The notes below the pieces were generated by a model. That model was given only the letters and a program-made list of their open reading frames with translations. It did not search any database and had not been told where the DNA came from. This document shows, piece by piece, positions 8,767 to 17,077 of a stretch of DNA of 64,000 bases (positions are counted from its first letter, which is position 1; every line of letters begins with the position of its first letter). Position numbers and translations under genes: made by a program. The stretch comes from Thermorudis peleae (GTDB taxonomy: Bacteria > Chloroflexota > Chloroflexia > Thermomicrobiales > Thermomicrobiaceae): contig NZ_JQMP01000001.1 of assembly GCF_000744775.1 (NCBI RefSeq), positions 434,001 to 498,000 of the forward strand, read 5' to 3'.

Positions 8767-9036
8767 ATGGATGAGTTACTGTTGCTCGATCTGGCACGTG
8801 AGGCGATTGTGACGCTCCTGATCGCACTTGTACCGTTCCTGGGGGCCATGCTCGTTGTTGGTCTTGCGGTGAGCGTAGTGCAGGCGGTGACTCAAGTCAA
8901 CGAGCAATCACTCGTCTTCATTCCGAAAATTCTGGTGACCTTTCTGATCCTGCTGATCGGCGGTAGCTGGATTGCCCACCAACTCAGCCATTTCACGATG
9001 GACGTTTTCGCCTTGTTGCCGGTGCTTCGTCGGTAA
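8767..9036 (+). CDS. fliQ: Flagellar export gate protein FliQ
   Basis: 89 residues, the normal length. FliQ contributes four subunits to the FliPQR helical gate in the basal body membrane. Two membrane helices are visible (about 10-37 and 50-70) with the family wording LVVGLAVSVVQAVTQVNEQSLVFIPKI. GGGGAGTAGAGG precedes the ATG. The gap from fliP is 52 bp and to fliR 9 bp, so it belongs to the fliPQR-flhBAF operon. Confidence 0.95.
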   Translation: MDELLLLDLAREAIVTLLIALVPFLGAMLVVGLAVSVVQAVTQVNEQSLVFIPKILVTFLILLIGGSWIAHQLSHFTMDVFALLPVLRR

Positions 9037-9045
9037 GGAAAGACA

Positions 9046-9819
9046 ATGGGCGCGCTCTTGCCAAGCTCAGCTGCAGTCTTCCTACTCGTCAGTGTCCGCA
9101 TTGGACTCGTGCTGGCGCTGTTGCCGGGCTTTAACGGTCGGAGCGTGCCGAATCAAGCGAAAATCGCGCTCACTGTTGCACTCACCCTGATCTTGACGCC
9201 GTTTGTGCCGGTTGAAGCGCAGGGGCTTACAACGCCAGTTGGCTTTGTCATCGCACTCGGGCGGGAGACGCTCGTTGGATTGGCTATGGGCCTAGGGGTT
9301 GCCTTCGTCTTTACGGCCGTCGAGACAGCGGCTGCAATTGTGAGCCTGCAGATGGGGCTTAACCTCAGCGCACTCTTCCAGCCAACGCTGAACACACAAG
9401 GGAGCATGCTGACGTCACTCTATCTCGCGCTTGCTGCCCTCGTCTTCTTTACGACAAACAGCCACCACCTGCTGATTCTCGCGCTGCAGCGAAGTTTTGT
9501 AGCGGTCCCGGTTGGCACTGGGCGAGTAACGGCGGCGAGTGCGAACAGCGTGATTACGTTGAGCGGGACGATGCTGGCCGATGCCGTACGGATCGGGTTG
9601 CCGATCGCCGCGACACTCCTGCTAGTGGATCTCGCCCTTGGTCTCTTGAACCGAATGGCCCCACAAATTGGTGTGTTCTTCGTTGGATTGCCCGCCAAGC
9701 TTTTCATCGGTTTCCTCGTCTTTGGCCTAACGCTCCCATTCCTTTTGCGCGTGCTTCAGACACTCGTCAGCTCCGGACTCGAGCAGCACGTGCTCCAAGT
9801 TCTCGAAGGGTTACGGTAA
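9046..9819 (+). CDS. fliR: Flagellar export gate protein FliR
   Basis: 257 residues with about six hydrophobic segments across the whole length. FliR is the single-copy member of the FliPQR export channel. Family landmarks include the N-terminal VRIGLVLALLPGFNGRSVPNQAKI, the central GRETLVGLAMGLGVAFVFTAVETAAAIVSLQMG and the C-terminal VFFVGLPAKLFIGFLVFGLTLPF. It ends 4 bp before flhB, as in most flagellar clusters. Confidence 0.95.
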   Translation: MGALLPSSAAVFLLVSVRIGLVLALLPGFNGRSVPNQAKIALTVALTLILTPFVPVEAQGLTTPVGFVIALGRETLVGLAMGLGVAFVFTAVETAAAIVSLQMGLNLSALFQPTLNTQGSMLTSLYLALAALVFFTTNSHHLLILALQRSFVAVPVGTGRVTAASANSVITLSGTMLADAVRIGLPIAATLLLVDLALGLLNRMAPQIGVFFVGLPAKLFIGFLVFGLTLPFLLRVLQTLVSSGLEQHVLQVLEGLR

Positions 9820-9823
9820 GACT

Positions 9824-10888
9824 ATGGCGAGCGAGCGGACCGAACGCGCTACACCGCGACGTCGTTCTGAAGCCCGTCGCCGCGGGCAAGTTGTTCGTAG
9901 CGCTGACCTCATCGCTGCAGTGATGATGCTCACCGCAGCCTTGCTCATACCGTGGTACGGCGCGTTTGCTGCCCGCACACTCGCAACCGGGTTGCAAGGT
10001 TTCTTCAGCTCACTGCCGCGCGAACTCACTCCGGGATTACTTGCCGCAATGATGCGTGAGAGCGCGGGCCTGTTCTTGCGCGTTGCTTTGCCGCCGCTTG
10101 GGCTCGTTGCCGTAATCGGAACTGTTGTGGCAGTGGTGCAGAGCGGGCTCGTGTTCGCACCGGCCGCGCTCAAACCCGATTGGCGTCGCCTCGATCCGCT
10201 TGCGGGTTTCCAGCGTCTCTTCTCACGACGTGGCGCATTCGAAGCGTTGAAGACCATCCTCAAATTAACCATTGTCACGGCTGCGACTTACCCGGTAATT
10301 CGGGCAGATATCACCGTCTTTGTAGCGTTAACCGGTGCTGACGTAATGGGCTTGGGCCAGGCGCTTGGACAAGCCGTTCGCTCGCTGTTGTTGCGTATCG
10401 GCTTGGTCTACCTTGTCCTTGCGGCAATCGATTACTTCTTCCAACGTTGGGACTTCGAGCAGCGGCTGCGCATGACACGCGAAGAAGTGCGTGAAGAGTT
10501 GCGACAGACCGAAGGCGATCCACAGATTCGCGCACGTATTCGCAAGCTACAGCGGCAATATGCCCAGCGGCGCATGATGGCCAATGTGCCGAAGGCAACG
10601 GTCGTCGTGACTAATCCCACGCACCTTGCCATCGCACTACGCTACGACCCGCGCGAAACACCCGCACCAATTGTCGTTGCCAAAGGCGCAGGGCAGGTTG
10701 CCGAGCGGATCAAGGCAATCGCCCGGGCACACGCGATCCCGGTTGTTGAACATCGGCCAGTCGCCCAAGCGCTCTATCGGCTCGTCGATGTTGGCCAGGT
10801 AATCCCAGTGACACTCTATGAGGCCGTTGCGGACATCATCGCCTATGTCTACCGTCTGCGAACGGGCGCTATGGTGAGGGAGGCCTAA
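9824..10888 (+). CDS. flhB: Flagellar export switch protein FlhB
   Basis: 354 residues. FlhB controls the substrate switch from rod/hook to filament proteins. The N-terminus ERTERATPRRRSEARRRGQV is typical; four membrane segments follow to about residue 210. The cytoplasmic domain holds the autocleavage motif NPTH at residues 264-267 (VVVTNPTHLAIALRY), so normal self-cleavage between Asn and Pro is expected. Its stop overlaps the start of flhA (TAATG). Fully conventional. Confidence 0.97.
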   Translation: MASERTERATPRRRSEARRRGQVVRSADLIAAVMMLTAALLIPWYGAFAARTLATGLQGFFSSLPRELTPGLLAAMMRESAGLFLRVALPPLGLVAVIGTVVAVVQSGLVFAPAALKPDWRRLDPLAGFQRLFSRRGAFEALKTILKLTIVTAATYPVIRADITVFVALTGADVMGLGQALGQAVRSLLLRIGLVYLVLAAIDYFFQRWDFEQRLRMTREEVREELRQTEGDPQIRARIRKLQRQYAQRRMMANVPKATVVVTNPTHLAIALRYDPRETPAPIVVAKGAGQVAERIKAIARAHAIPVVEHRPVAQALYRLVDVGQVIPVTLYEAVADIIAYVYRLRTGAMVREA

Positions 10889-12954
10889 TGGCAACGTCGC
10901 CAGCCAAGCCAACAGACGTTGTCGGCATTCGCCGGCTGCTACGTTACAGCGACGTCGGGCTTGCGGCCGCAGTTGTGGCCGTGGTTGCGCTTATGATTAT
11001 GCCCATTCCTCCGCGGCTGCTTGACGTCCTGATCACAACGAATATTGCCGGCGCAATCACGATTCTGCTCGTGACGCTCTACGTCCAGGAGCCGCTGCAG
11101 TTCTCGGCCTTCCCCTCGGTGCTGCTCCTGGCCACGCTCTATCGCCTGGCGCTGAACATCACGTCGACGCGGCTCATCCTGTTACACGGCAATGCGGGAG
11201 AGGTGATCCACGCCTTCGGGCAGTTTGTCGTCGGCGGCAATTACATCGTCGGCATGGTCGTCTTCTTGATTCTTGTCGTCATCCAGTTTGTCGTAATCAC
11301 GAACGGTGCTGGACGCGTCGCCGAGGTCGCGGCACGCTTCACGCTCGACGCAATGCCTGGGAAGCAGATGAGCATTGATGCCGATCTCAACGCTGGAATC
11401 ATCACAGAAGCAGAGGCACGCCGTCGCCGGGAAGAGATTCGGCGCGAAGCTGACTTCTACGGTGCCATGGACGGTGCAAGCAAGTTCGTCAAGGGCGATG
11501 CAATCGCCGGCATCGTCATTATCATCATCAACATTGTTGGCGGCATTACCATCGGCGTGTTACAGCGGGGCCTACCAATCGGGGAAGCGCTCCGCACCTA
11601 TGCCTTGCTAACCATCGGTGACGGACTCGTTTCGCAGATCCCCGCCCTTGTCATCTCGACTGCCACCGGCATCATTGTCACCCGCAGCGCAACGGACGCT
11701 AATCTCGGCGAGGGTGTCGTCCGCCAGCTCTTTGGCTCCCCACGCGCACTCGCGATTGCCGGCGTACTGCTCACCCTGCTCGGGTTGGCACCTGGATTAC
11801 CACGCCTGCCATTTCTGTTCGGTGGCAGCGGGCTGCTCCTGGTAAGCTGGGTGTTACATCGACCAGCTCAGCCCGTTCCTGAGGTCGCCGAAGCCAAGCC
11901 CAAGGCTGAACCCGAGGAATCCCTGCCAGATACAGTCACGGTTGACCCGCTCGAACTGGAAATTGGCTATGGCCTGATCCCGCTTGTTGACCAGGCAGCT
12001 GGCGGCCCGCTACTGCGCCGCATTACGCTGCTCCGGAAACAGATCGCCCAGGAACTGGGGATGATTATCCCCACCGTGCGCATTCGCGATAACTTGCAGC
12101 TTCGTCCGAACGAGTACCGCATCTTAGTACGTGGCGTTCGCGTCGGTCAAGGAGAGATCTATCCGGATCGCCTTATGGTCATGGCACCGGCCGGCGGTTT
12201 ACCAGCGCTCGAGGGCATCCAAAGCCGCGAACCAGCATTCGGGTTACCAGCAGTGTGGATCGCTGAAGGACAACGCCTGGCAGCAGAAGCCCAGGGCTAC
12301 ACGGTCGTTGATCCTGCCTCAGTTGTGACAACGCATCTGAGCGAGGTGATTCGGGCGCATGCTGCTGACTTGCTACGGCGGCAAGACGTGCAGCGGCTGC
12401 TAGAAATCGTACGCCGCGACCACCCAGCAGTGGTCGACGAGCTGGTCCCACATCAGCTGTCACTTGCCGAAGTCCATCAGGTACTGCAACTGCTCTTACA
12501 TGAAGGCGTTCCGATCCGCGATCTTGTCGCGATCTTGGAGACACTCGGCAACTATGCCCGGACAACGCGCAACCCAGCGATCCTCGCTGAGCATGTGCGC
12601 AGCATCCTCGCACCGATGATTACGCAGCAGTATGTCGGCAACGACGGCGTGCTGCACGCCTTTGCCCTGCATCCTGATGTGATCGCCGAACTGAGTGAAG
12701 CGCCGCGTAGCGGTGACGATGGCATGCAACTTGTCATTAGCCCTGATCGGTTGCAGCGACTGCTCACGGCCGTAGCGCAAGAGATGGAGCGGCTAGCTAG
12801 CCTTGGCTATCAGCCAATCCTGCTGGTGCCTGCAGGGCTGCGACTAGCCGTCAGTCGCCTGCTACGACGCTCGTTGCCGACCCTGATTGTGCTGGCGTAC
12901 TCCGAAGTTGCGCCTGGCGTGCAAGTGCAGATCCATGGGACAGTGAGAGGATAG
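10888..12954 (+). CDS. flhA: Flagellar export apparatus protein FlhA
   Basis: 688 residues. FlhA forms the nonameric ring of the export apparatus and receives substrates and chaperones. The N-terminal half has eight membrane segments. The FHIPEP-family signature (GRVAEVAARFTLDAMPGKQ, then DADLNAGII) is at about 130-165, and the conserved Asp/Arg-rich loop MDGASKFVKGD follows. The C-terminal cytoplasmic part begins around 345 after a charged linker with LPDTVTVDPLELEIGYGLIPLVD. The start has no clear Shine-Dalgarno, but it overlaps the flhB stop, so coupled translation is likely. Confidence 0.97.
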   Translation: MATSPAKPTDVVGIRRLLRYSDVGLAAAVVAVVALMIMPIPPRLLDVLITTNIAGAITILLVTLYVQEPLQFSAFPSVLLLATLYRLALNITSTRLILLHGNAGEVIHAFGQFVVGGNYIVGMVVFLILVVIQFVVITNGAGRVAEVAARFTLDAMPGKQMSIDADLNAGIITEAEARRRREEIRREADFYGAMDGASKFVKGDAIAGIVIIIINIVGGITIGVLQRGLPIGEALRTYALLTIGDGLVSQIPALVISTATGIIVTRSATDANLGEGVVRQLFGSPRALAIAGVLLTLLGLAPGLPRLPFLFGGSGLLLVSWVLHRPAQPVPEVAEAKPKAEPEESLPDTVTVDPLELEIGYGLIPLVDQAAGGPLLRRITLLRKQIAQELGMIIPTVRIRDNLQLRPNEYRILVRGVRVGQGEIYPDRLMVMAPAGGLPALEGIQSREPAFGLPAVWIAEGQRLAAEAQGYTVVDPASVVTTHLSEVIRAHAADLLRRQDVQRLLEIVRRDHPAVVDELVPHQLSLAEVHQVLQLLLHEGVPIRDLVAILETLGNYARTTRNPAILAEHVRSILAPMITQQYVGNDGVLHAFALHPDVIAELSEAPRSGDDGMQLVISPDRLQRLLTAVAQEMERLASLGYQPILLVPAGLRLAVSRLLRRSLPTLIVLAYSEVAPGVQVQIHGTVRG

Positions 12955-12957
12955 GCC

Positions 12958-13995
12958 ATGGAGGCAGGACAGGTCTACCGGGCAGCATCAGTGCAGGAAG
13001 CTATCCGGCTGGCAAAAGCCGAGCTTGGCCCGGATGCCCTTATTGTCGATGTCCGGCGAATTCCGCCAACTGACCCGCGAGCCCCGCGTGCTGGCACGGT
13101 CGAAGTCCGCGCAGTCGCTGCGCCGGAAGCGCAGGCAGGAGCACTGCCATCGTCCGAACCGTTCACCACACTGCCATTGACAACCGCTCGCCGCGCAACA
13201 CCAGGCAGTCAACAACTCCGGGCCTTACAGTTGCTGCAAAGCATGGGATGGAGTGAAGGGCTTGCCCAGCGCGTACTCGAAACGTACGTGACTGGGCGAC
13301 GTTGGCCACCAAGCCAGCGGCGGATAGCACTCGCCAACGTCATCCGTCGCGCTGTCCGGCTCACAACGTTGGTGCCGACATCAACTGAGCGGCCGATTAC
13401 CCTCGCATTCTGCGGCCCTAGCGGTAGTGGTAAGACGCTAACGATCCTCAAGCTAGCGGTGCAGCTCAAGCGTGCCCAGCGCTCGGTCTCGGTGCTCGGC
13501 CTGGGGCTGCTGCCACCACACCAGCTAGTCCTGAAGGCATGGGCAGAGCAGGTTGAGTCGCCAATCAGTTTCGCCGCAACGCCGGCTGCACTGCGACAGA
13601 CCCTTGCTACCCCATCGAGCGATATCATCTTAGTCGATACGCCGGGAACCAACCCGTTTGACAACCATGCCATGAAGCAACTCCGAAGTCTGCTTGGCCA
13701 CGAGGCACTGAGTGCCTGCTTCCTTGTTCTGCCGCTGACGACGGAGACCAGCGAACTCATCGAGGTTGCCGAACGCTTCCAACTTGTGCACCCCACGGGT
13801 GTCATTGCGACCCGGCTTGATGAGACACGCCGTCTTGCTGCGGCCATTGGCTTAGCGGAGCAAACGCGCTTGCCGATCGCCGCCCTCAGCACTGGTACGG
13901 CAATCCCCGACGATCTCTTGGCCGCAACGCCGGAGGTGCTTGGTGAGCTTGCGCTCTGGACGCTTAGCCGTGTGCTGCCGCTTGCCTCGGGATAA
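12958..13995 (+). CDS. flhF: Flagellar SRP-type GTPase FlhF
   Basis: 345 residues. FlhF is a signal-recognition-particle-like GTPase that sets the number and place of flagella. The N-terminal B domain starts with the usual YRAASVQEAIRLAKAELGPDALIV. The G domain shows the P-loop GPSGSGKT at 153-160, the DTPG motif at 227-230 and an ATRLDETRR element near 281-289. It follows flhA by 3 bp. No flhG (the ATPase partner usually next to flhF) is found in this window; the next gene is a small membrane protein. Confidence 0.93.
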   Translation: MEAGQVYRAASVQEAIRLAKAELGPDALIVDVRRIPPTDPRAPRAGTVEVRAVAAPEAQAGALPSSEPFTTLPLTTARRATPGSQQLRALQLLQSMGWSEGLAQRVLETYVTGRRWPPSQRRIALANVIRRAVRLTTLVPTSTERPITLAFCGPSGSGKTLTILKLAVQLKRAQRSVSVLGLGLLPPHQLVLKAWAEQVESPISFAATPAALRQTLATPSSDIILVDTPGTNPFDNHAMKQLRSLLGHEALSACFLVLPLTTETSELIEVAERFQLVHPTGVIATRLDETRRLAAAIGLAEQTRLPIAALSTGTAIPDDLLAATPEVLGELALWTLSRVLPLASG

Positions 13996-14134
13996 GCGGT
14001 AGCGTGGCGGGCTGTGTAGCCGTTTCAGTACTTCCGTCTTGTCGCGACATCAGACCGGAGGGTCTCCCGATCCGTTGCACACGACCGTTACCCTCTGGAG
14101 TGCAGGGAGGCATCGCAGGGAGAGCGAGTAGCAT

Positions 14135-14404
14135 ATGCAGCAGATTCGCCCCTCAAACCAACCAGCAATTGATCGCGGAACGATCTTGCTTCTCGGCATT
14201 GGCGCGTTTTTGGCGGTGTATCTCCTCGGCCTTGCTCGACAGCAACCATTTCCATGGGTGGCCATCAGCAGCACCATCGCTCTTGGAGTCACGCTTGTTG
14301 CTGGCAGCCTGGTCGCGCGGATTTTTCAACATGCTGAACGACCAGTCGAACAGCCGGTAGAGGACGAGAAACTGGTGGGACAGCGTTCACTGGACGAGCA
14401 GTAG
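14135..14404 (+). CDS. Small two-helix membrane protein of unknown function
   Basis: 89 residues with two hydrophobic stretches at about 16-34 and 43-62 and an acidic, Glu/Gln-rich tail. Its ATG is preceded by GGGAGAGCGAG. It lies between flhF (139 bp gap) and fliA (20 bp gap) on the same strand, so it may be cotranscribed with fliA. I do not recognise a family. It holds the place where flhG would be expected, but it is clearly not an ATPase. Its reality as a gene rests on the ribosome-binding site, membrane pattern and operon spacing. Confidence 0.62.
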   Translation: MQQIRPSNQPAIDRGTILLLGIGAFLAVYLLGLARQQPFPWVAISSTIALGVTLVAGSLVARIFQHAERPVEQPVEDEKLVGQRSLDEQ

Positions 14405-14424
14405 AGGGATAAGCGAGGCAGCCA

Positions 14425-15237
14425 ATGCAAGCGGCCGCAATCACATCACGCAAGAGCCGCCAAGCTGAGCAGTCGCTTGACATGCTCTGGGAGCGCTATT
14501 TGGCTGCCCCCAACCCGCGAATGCGCGAGCAACTGATTGTGCAGTATGCGCCACTGGTCAAGTTCGTCGTTGATCGCCTGCGCTTGATGCTCCCGCCAAG
14601 TCTTGATCGTGATGATCTGATCGGCTATGGAACCATTGGCCTGATCGAGGCGATTGACCGCTTTGATCCCAGCCGTGGGGTCAAGTTCGAAAGCTACGCT
14701 GTGTCACGCATTCGTGGCGCAATTCTTGACGCGTTGCGCACGCTCGATATTGTGCCGCGTGGAGCGCGCCAGCGTGCCCGCCAGATTGAACAGGCCTCAC
14801 GCGAGTTCTTCGCTGCTCATGGGCGCATGCCCCGTGAAGCCGAACTCGCGCAGCAAATGGGCATCTCACTGAGTGAACTACAACAGTCGTTGCAGGACGT
14901 TGCCTGCCTGTTCTTACCACTCAATCATGCCGATGAAGAGAATAGCGGGCTGGCGCTGGAGGATCAGTTAGCTGACCCAGCATCGCCTGAGCCGGTCGAG
15001 CTGGCGGCGCAAGCTGACCTGCGCGATCGTCTTGCTGAAGCACTGGGTCAGCTCAGCGAACGCGACCGCCTGATCCTGTCACTGTACTACTACGAGGAAT
15101 TAACGATGCGCGAGATTAGCGAAGTGCTGGGCGTGAGCGAGTCACGGATCAGCCAGATCCTGACACGCGTACGGCTCCAGCTTCGTGCACTCTTGCGCGA
15201 TCGCGGGGTCATGGCCGAGGACGTGACGTCCTCATGA
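14425..15237 (+). CDS. fliA: Flagellar sigma factor sigma-28 (FliA/SigD)
   Basis: 270 residues. It directs RNA polymerase to late flagellar and chemotaxis promoters. Region 2 is clear: LIVQYAPLVKFVVDRL, LPPSLDRDDLIGYGTIGLIEAIDRFDPSRGVKFESYAVSRIRGAILDALR. Region 4 shows LSERDRLILSLYYYEELTMREISEVLGVSESRISQI with the helix-turn-helix near the C-terminus. Promoters of the matching type are visible at 17883-17909, 21876-21902 and 42069-42095. The likely antagonist FlgM is encoded at 17968-18285. Confidence 0.96.
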   Translation: MQAAAITSRKSRQAEQSLDMLWERYLAAPNPRMREQLIVQYAPLVKFVVDRLRLMLPPSLDRDDLIGYGTIGLIEAIDRFDPSRGVKFESYAVSRIRGAILDALRTLDIVPRGARQRARQIEQASREFFAAHGRMPREAELAQQMGISLSELQQSLQDVACLFLPLNHADEENSGLALEDQLADPASPEPVELAAQADLRDRLAEALGQLSERDRLILSLYYYEELTMREISEVLGVSESRISQILTRVRLQLRALLRDRGVMAEDVTSS

Positions 15238-15253
15238 GTGAAAGGCAAGCACA

Positions 15254-15703
15254 ATGGTGGATCTACCGCATGTTGAGGTACTCGGCCTGATCGGCTTGCT
15301 GGGGCTTGTTTCATTCTTAAGCTGGACGAGTGCCCAGCTCTGGTTCCGCCAACGTGCACTGGAGCAGACGTTGGCTGACGTACTCGCCCAGCTTGGAGCC
15401 GGAGCCCCCGAGACTGGCGATGCGCACCTGTTCTGGTCAGAGCCAGCTGACTTCACCCCCGAGCCGGTTACCACCGCTGCGCAATCTGAGACGCCACCCT
15501 TCGCATCACCAGAGAGCGCTTCGTCGTCCTGGCAGGCAGCGGAGGTCGCGAGCCAGCTGCGGCAGACCCCGCTCGAGGTCTTACAGCAGATGTTGCAAGC
15601 CACGCTTGACCTACGGGCGCCGGCATGGTCGGCTGAGAACGCTGAAGAGTCTGTCTCGCTCTATGGGTGGCGGCGGGAGAACAATGGTGCGCTGCAGCCG
15701 TAA
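15254..15703 (+). CDS. Single-pass membrane protein of unknown function
   Basis: 149 residues. One hydrophobic segment lies at about 8-28 (EVLGLIGLLGLVSFLSW), followed by a predicted helical stretch (QLWFRQRALEQTLADVLAQLG) and an acidic, low-complexity Ser/Ala/Pro region. A spaced DLRAPAWSAENAEE piece lies near the end. No recognised family. It starts 17 bp after fliA and its last 20 bp overlap the next gene, which argues for a genuine cotranscribed gene. A membrane-anchored adaptor is possible but cannot be shown. Confidence 0.6.
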   Translation: MVDLPHVEVLGLIGLLGLVSFLSWTSAQLWFRQRALEQTLADVLAQLGAGAPETGDAHLFWSEPADFTPEPVTTAAQSETPPFASPESASSSWQAAEVASQLRQTPLEVLQQMLQATLDLRAPAWSAENAEESVSLYGWRRENNGALQP

Positions 15704-16316
15704 CGTTCGTTGGCCAAGACGCTGGAAACAGATTCTTGTCCTTGCAGTGCTAAGCACACTCGTGATCACCCCGGCTGTTGTCAATGCCGAGGCGTTGCCA
15801 ACGCGGGTCATCGTTTCGCATGTTCCGACACTGACAACCTGGGGACCACCGACAGCCAACGGTGTTGTCATGGTCACGCTTTCCGAAGGTGACGTGCGGG
15901 CTGACTTTGCCGGGCTTGCGTCGCTGCCCAATGGCCAACGGTATGGATTATGGCTCCTCCGCTCAAAGGATAACCAAGCCTTCTGGCTTGGCAGCTTTAC
16001 CCAACCAGATGGCCAGCCGCTTGCCCACGTTGATATCCTGCTGCCCCAGCCAATTCCCGATGCCGGCTGGGATATTGTGCTCGTCACCGTTGAATCAAGC
16101 GATCATCCTCCTGCCCCAAGTGGGCAACGGGTCTTAATCGGTGCATTTCCTGGAACTCCGCCGGAACTGAGCATGCTGCCGCCGGCCCTGCCCAAGACCG
16201 GCATGCCATTGAGCACAGGCACGCCGCTGGGGCTGCTTGCAACGAATCTCGCGCTCTTGGCTGCTCTTGGCCACATTCGGGCACGCAGCCGTGCAGCACG
16301 AGGAGGCCGAGCATGA
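15684..16316 (+). CDS. LPKTG cell-wall-anchored surface protein (RskA-like domain)
   Basis: 210 residues. It has an N-terminal signal peptide (Arg-rich start, hydrophobic core, cut near VVNAEA, about residue 36) and a C-terminal sorting signal: LPKTG at 169-173, a hydrophobic stretch and a basic tail (RARSRAARGGRA). The mature part of about 130 residues resembles the extracytoplasmic RskA-type domain found in anti-sigma-K factors (GLWLLRSKDNQAFWLGSF, IVLVTVESSDHPPAPSGQRVLIG). It is therefore probably a sortase substrate attached to peptidoglycan. GGCGGGAG lies 4 nt from the ATG. The gene overlaps its upstream neighbour by 20 bp and flgF by 4 bp (ATGA). Confidence 0.75.
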   Translation: MVRCSRNVRWPRRWKQILVLAVLSTLVITPAVVNAEALPTRVIVSHVPTLTTWGPPTANGVVMVTLSEGDVRADFAGLASLPNGQRYGLWLLRSKDNQAFWLGSFTQPDGQPLAHVDILLPQPIPDAGWDIVLVTVESSDHPPAPSGQRVLIGAFPGTPPELSMLPPALPKTGMPLSTGTPLGLLATNLALLAALGHIRARSRAARGGRA

Positions 16317-17056
16317 TCCGGACACTCTATGAAGCAGCTGCAGCGATGATGGCGCAATTTGCCCGGCAACTGGCACTCAGCAATGACCTCAGCAACGCAC
16401 AGACACCGGGCTACCGACGCGAGATCGGCCGCGTGAACGACTTTCAGGAGATGCTGTTGAGTCGCATCGGCGGCGGCCAAGCGCAGCTCGTCGGGCCCGT
16501 CTCGACCGCTGTCCGCTACGATCAACCAACCGTCGATGAGCGGCAGGGAGCGCTCGTCGAGACCGGGCGGCCGTTAGACTTGGCGATTACCGGTCGTGCC
16601 TTTTTCACTATCCAGACGCCTCAAGGAGTGCAATATACTCGCGACGGTCGGTTCCAGCTCAACGCGCAGCGTCAGCTCGTAACAGCTGATGGCATGCCAG
16701 TCCTTGGTGTCAATGGTCCGATCACAATCCCTCCTGGCGATGTCGCTGTTGACCCGGACGGCACCGTGCGGGTCAACGGTCAGACCGTCGGCCAGCTCTT
16801 GCTCACTGACCTCCCGGCAAATGCCACGTTAACTCCCGTTGGCCAAAACCGCTTCACGGCCAACGCCGCTGGCCAGCCGGCTCAAGGATCAGGCGTAAGC
16901 CAGGGATTCTTGGAGCAGTCGAACGTTGACATTACGCAGACACTGACCGAAATGCTTGCTGCGAGCCGCAGCTATGCCCTCGCGCAGCGTGCGCTGCAGC
17001 TTGCTGACGATTCCCTGCGGCTAGCAGTCAATGACGTTGGGCGCGTGAGCGCCTAG
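16313..17056 (+). CDS. flgF: Flagellar basal-body rod protein FlgF
   Basis: 247 residues. FlgF/FlhO is a proximal rod protein exported by the flagellar apparatus. The N-terminal motif LALSNDLSNAQTPGYRRE and the C-terminal motif QGFLEQSNVDITQTLTEMLAASRSYALAQRAL are the paired coiled-coil ends shared by rod and hook proteins. The central part contains GRPLDLAITGRAFFTIQTPQGVQYTRDGRF. I call it FlgF rather than FlgG because it is the first of two tandem rod proteins, as in Bacillus flhO-flhP; assignment between the two is a judgement. It overlaps the LPKTG gene by ATGA. Confidence 0.86.
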   Translation: MIRTLYEAAAAMMAQFARQLALSNDLSNAQTPGYRREIGRVNDFQEMLLSRIGGGQAQLVGPVSTAVRYDQPTVDERQGALVETGRPLDLAITGRAFFTIQTPQGVQYTRDGRFQLNAQRQLVTADGMPVLGVNGPITIPPGDVAVDPDGTVRVNGQTVGQLLLTDLPANATLTPVGQNRFTANAAGQPAQGSGVSQGFLEQSNVDITQTLTEMLAASRSYALAQRALQLADDSLRLAVNDVGRVSA

Positions 17057-17077
17057 GTAACCGGGTGAGGAGGAGTC

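Noticed and set aside
15330-15683. Long N-terminal extension of the LPKTG protein
   Set aside because: It overlaps the upstream membrane protein in another frame, is Arg/Pro-rich, and a clear ribosome-binding site plus signal peptide begin at 15684.
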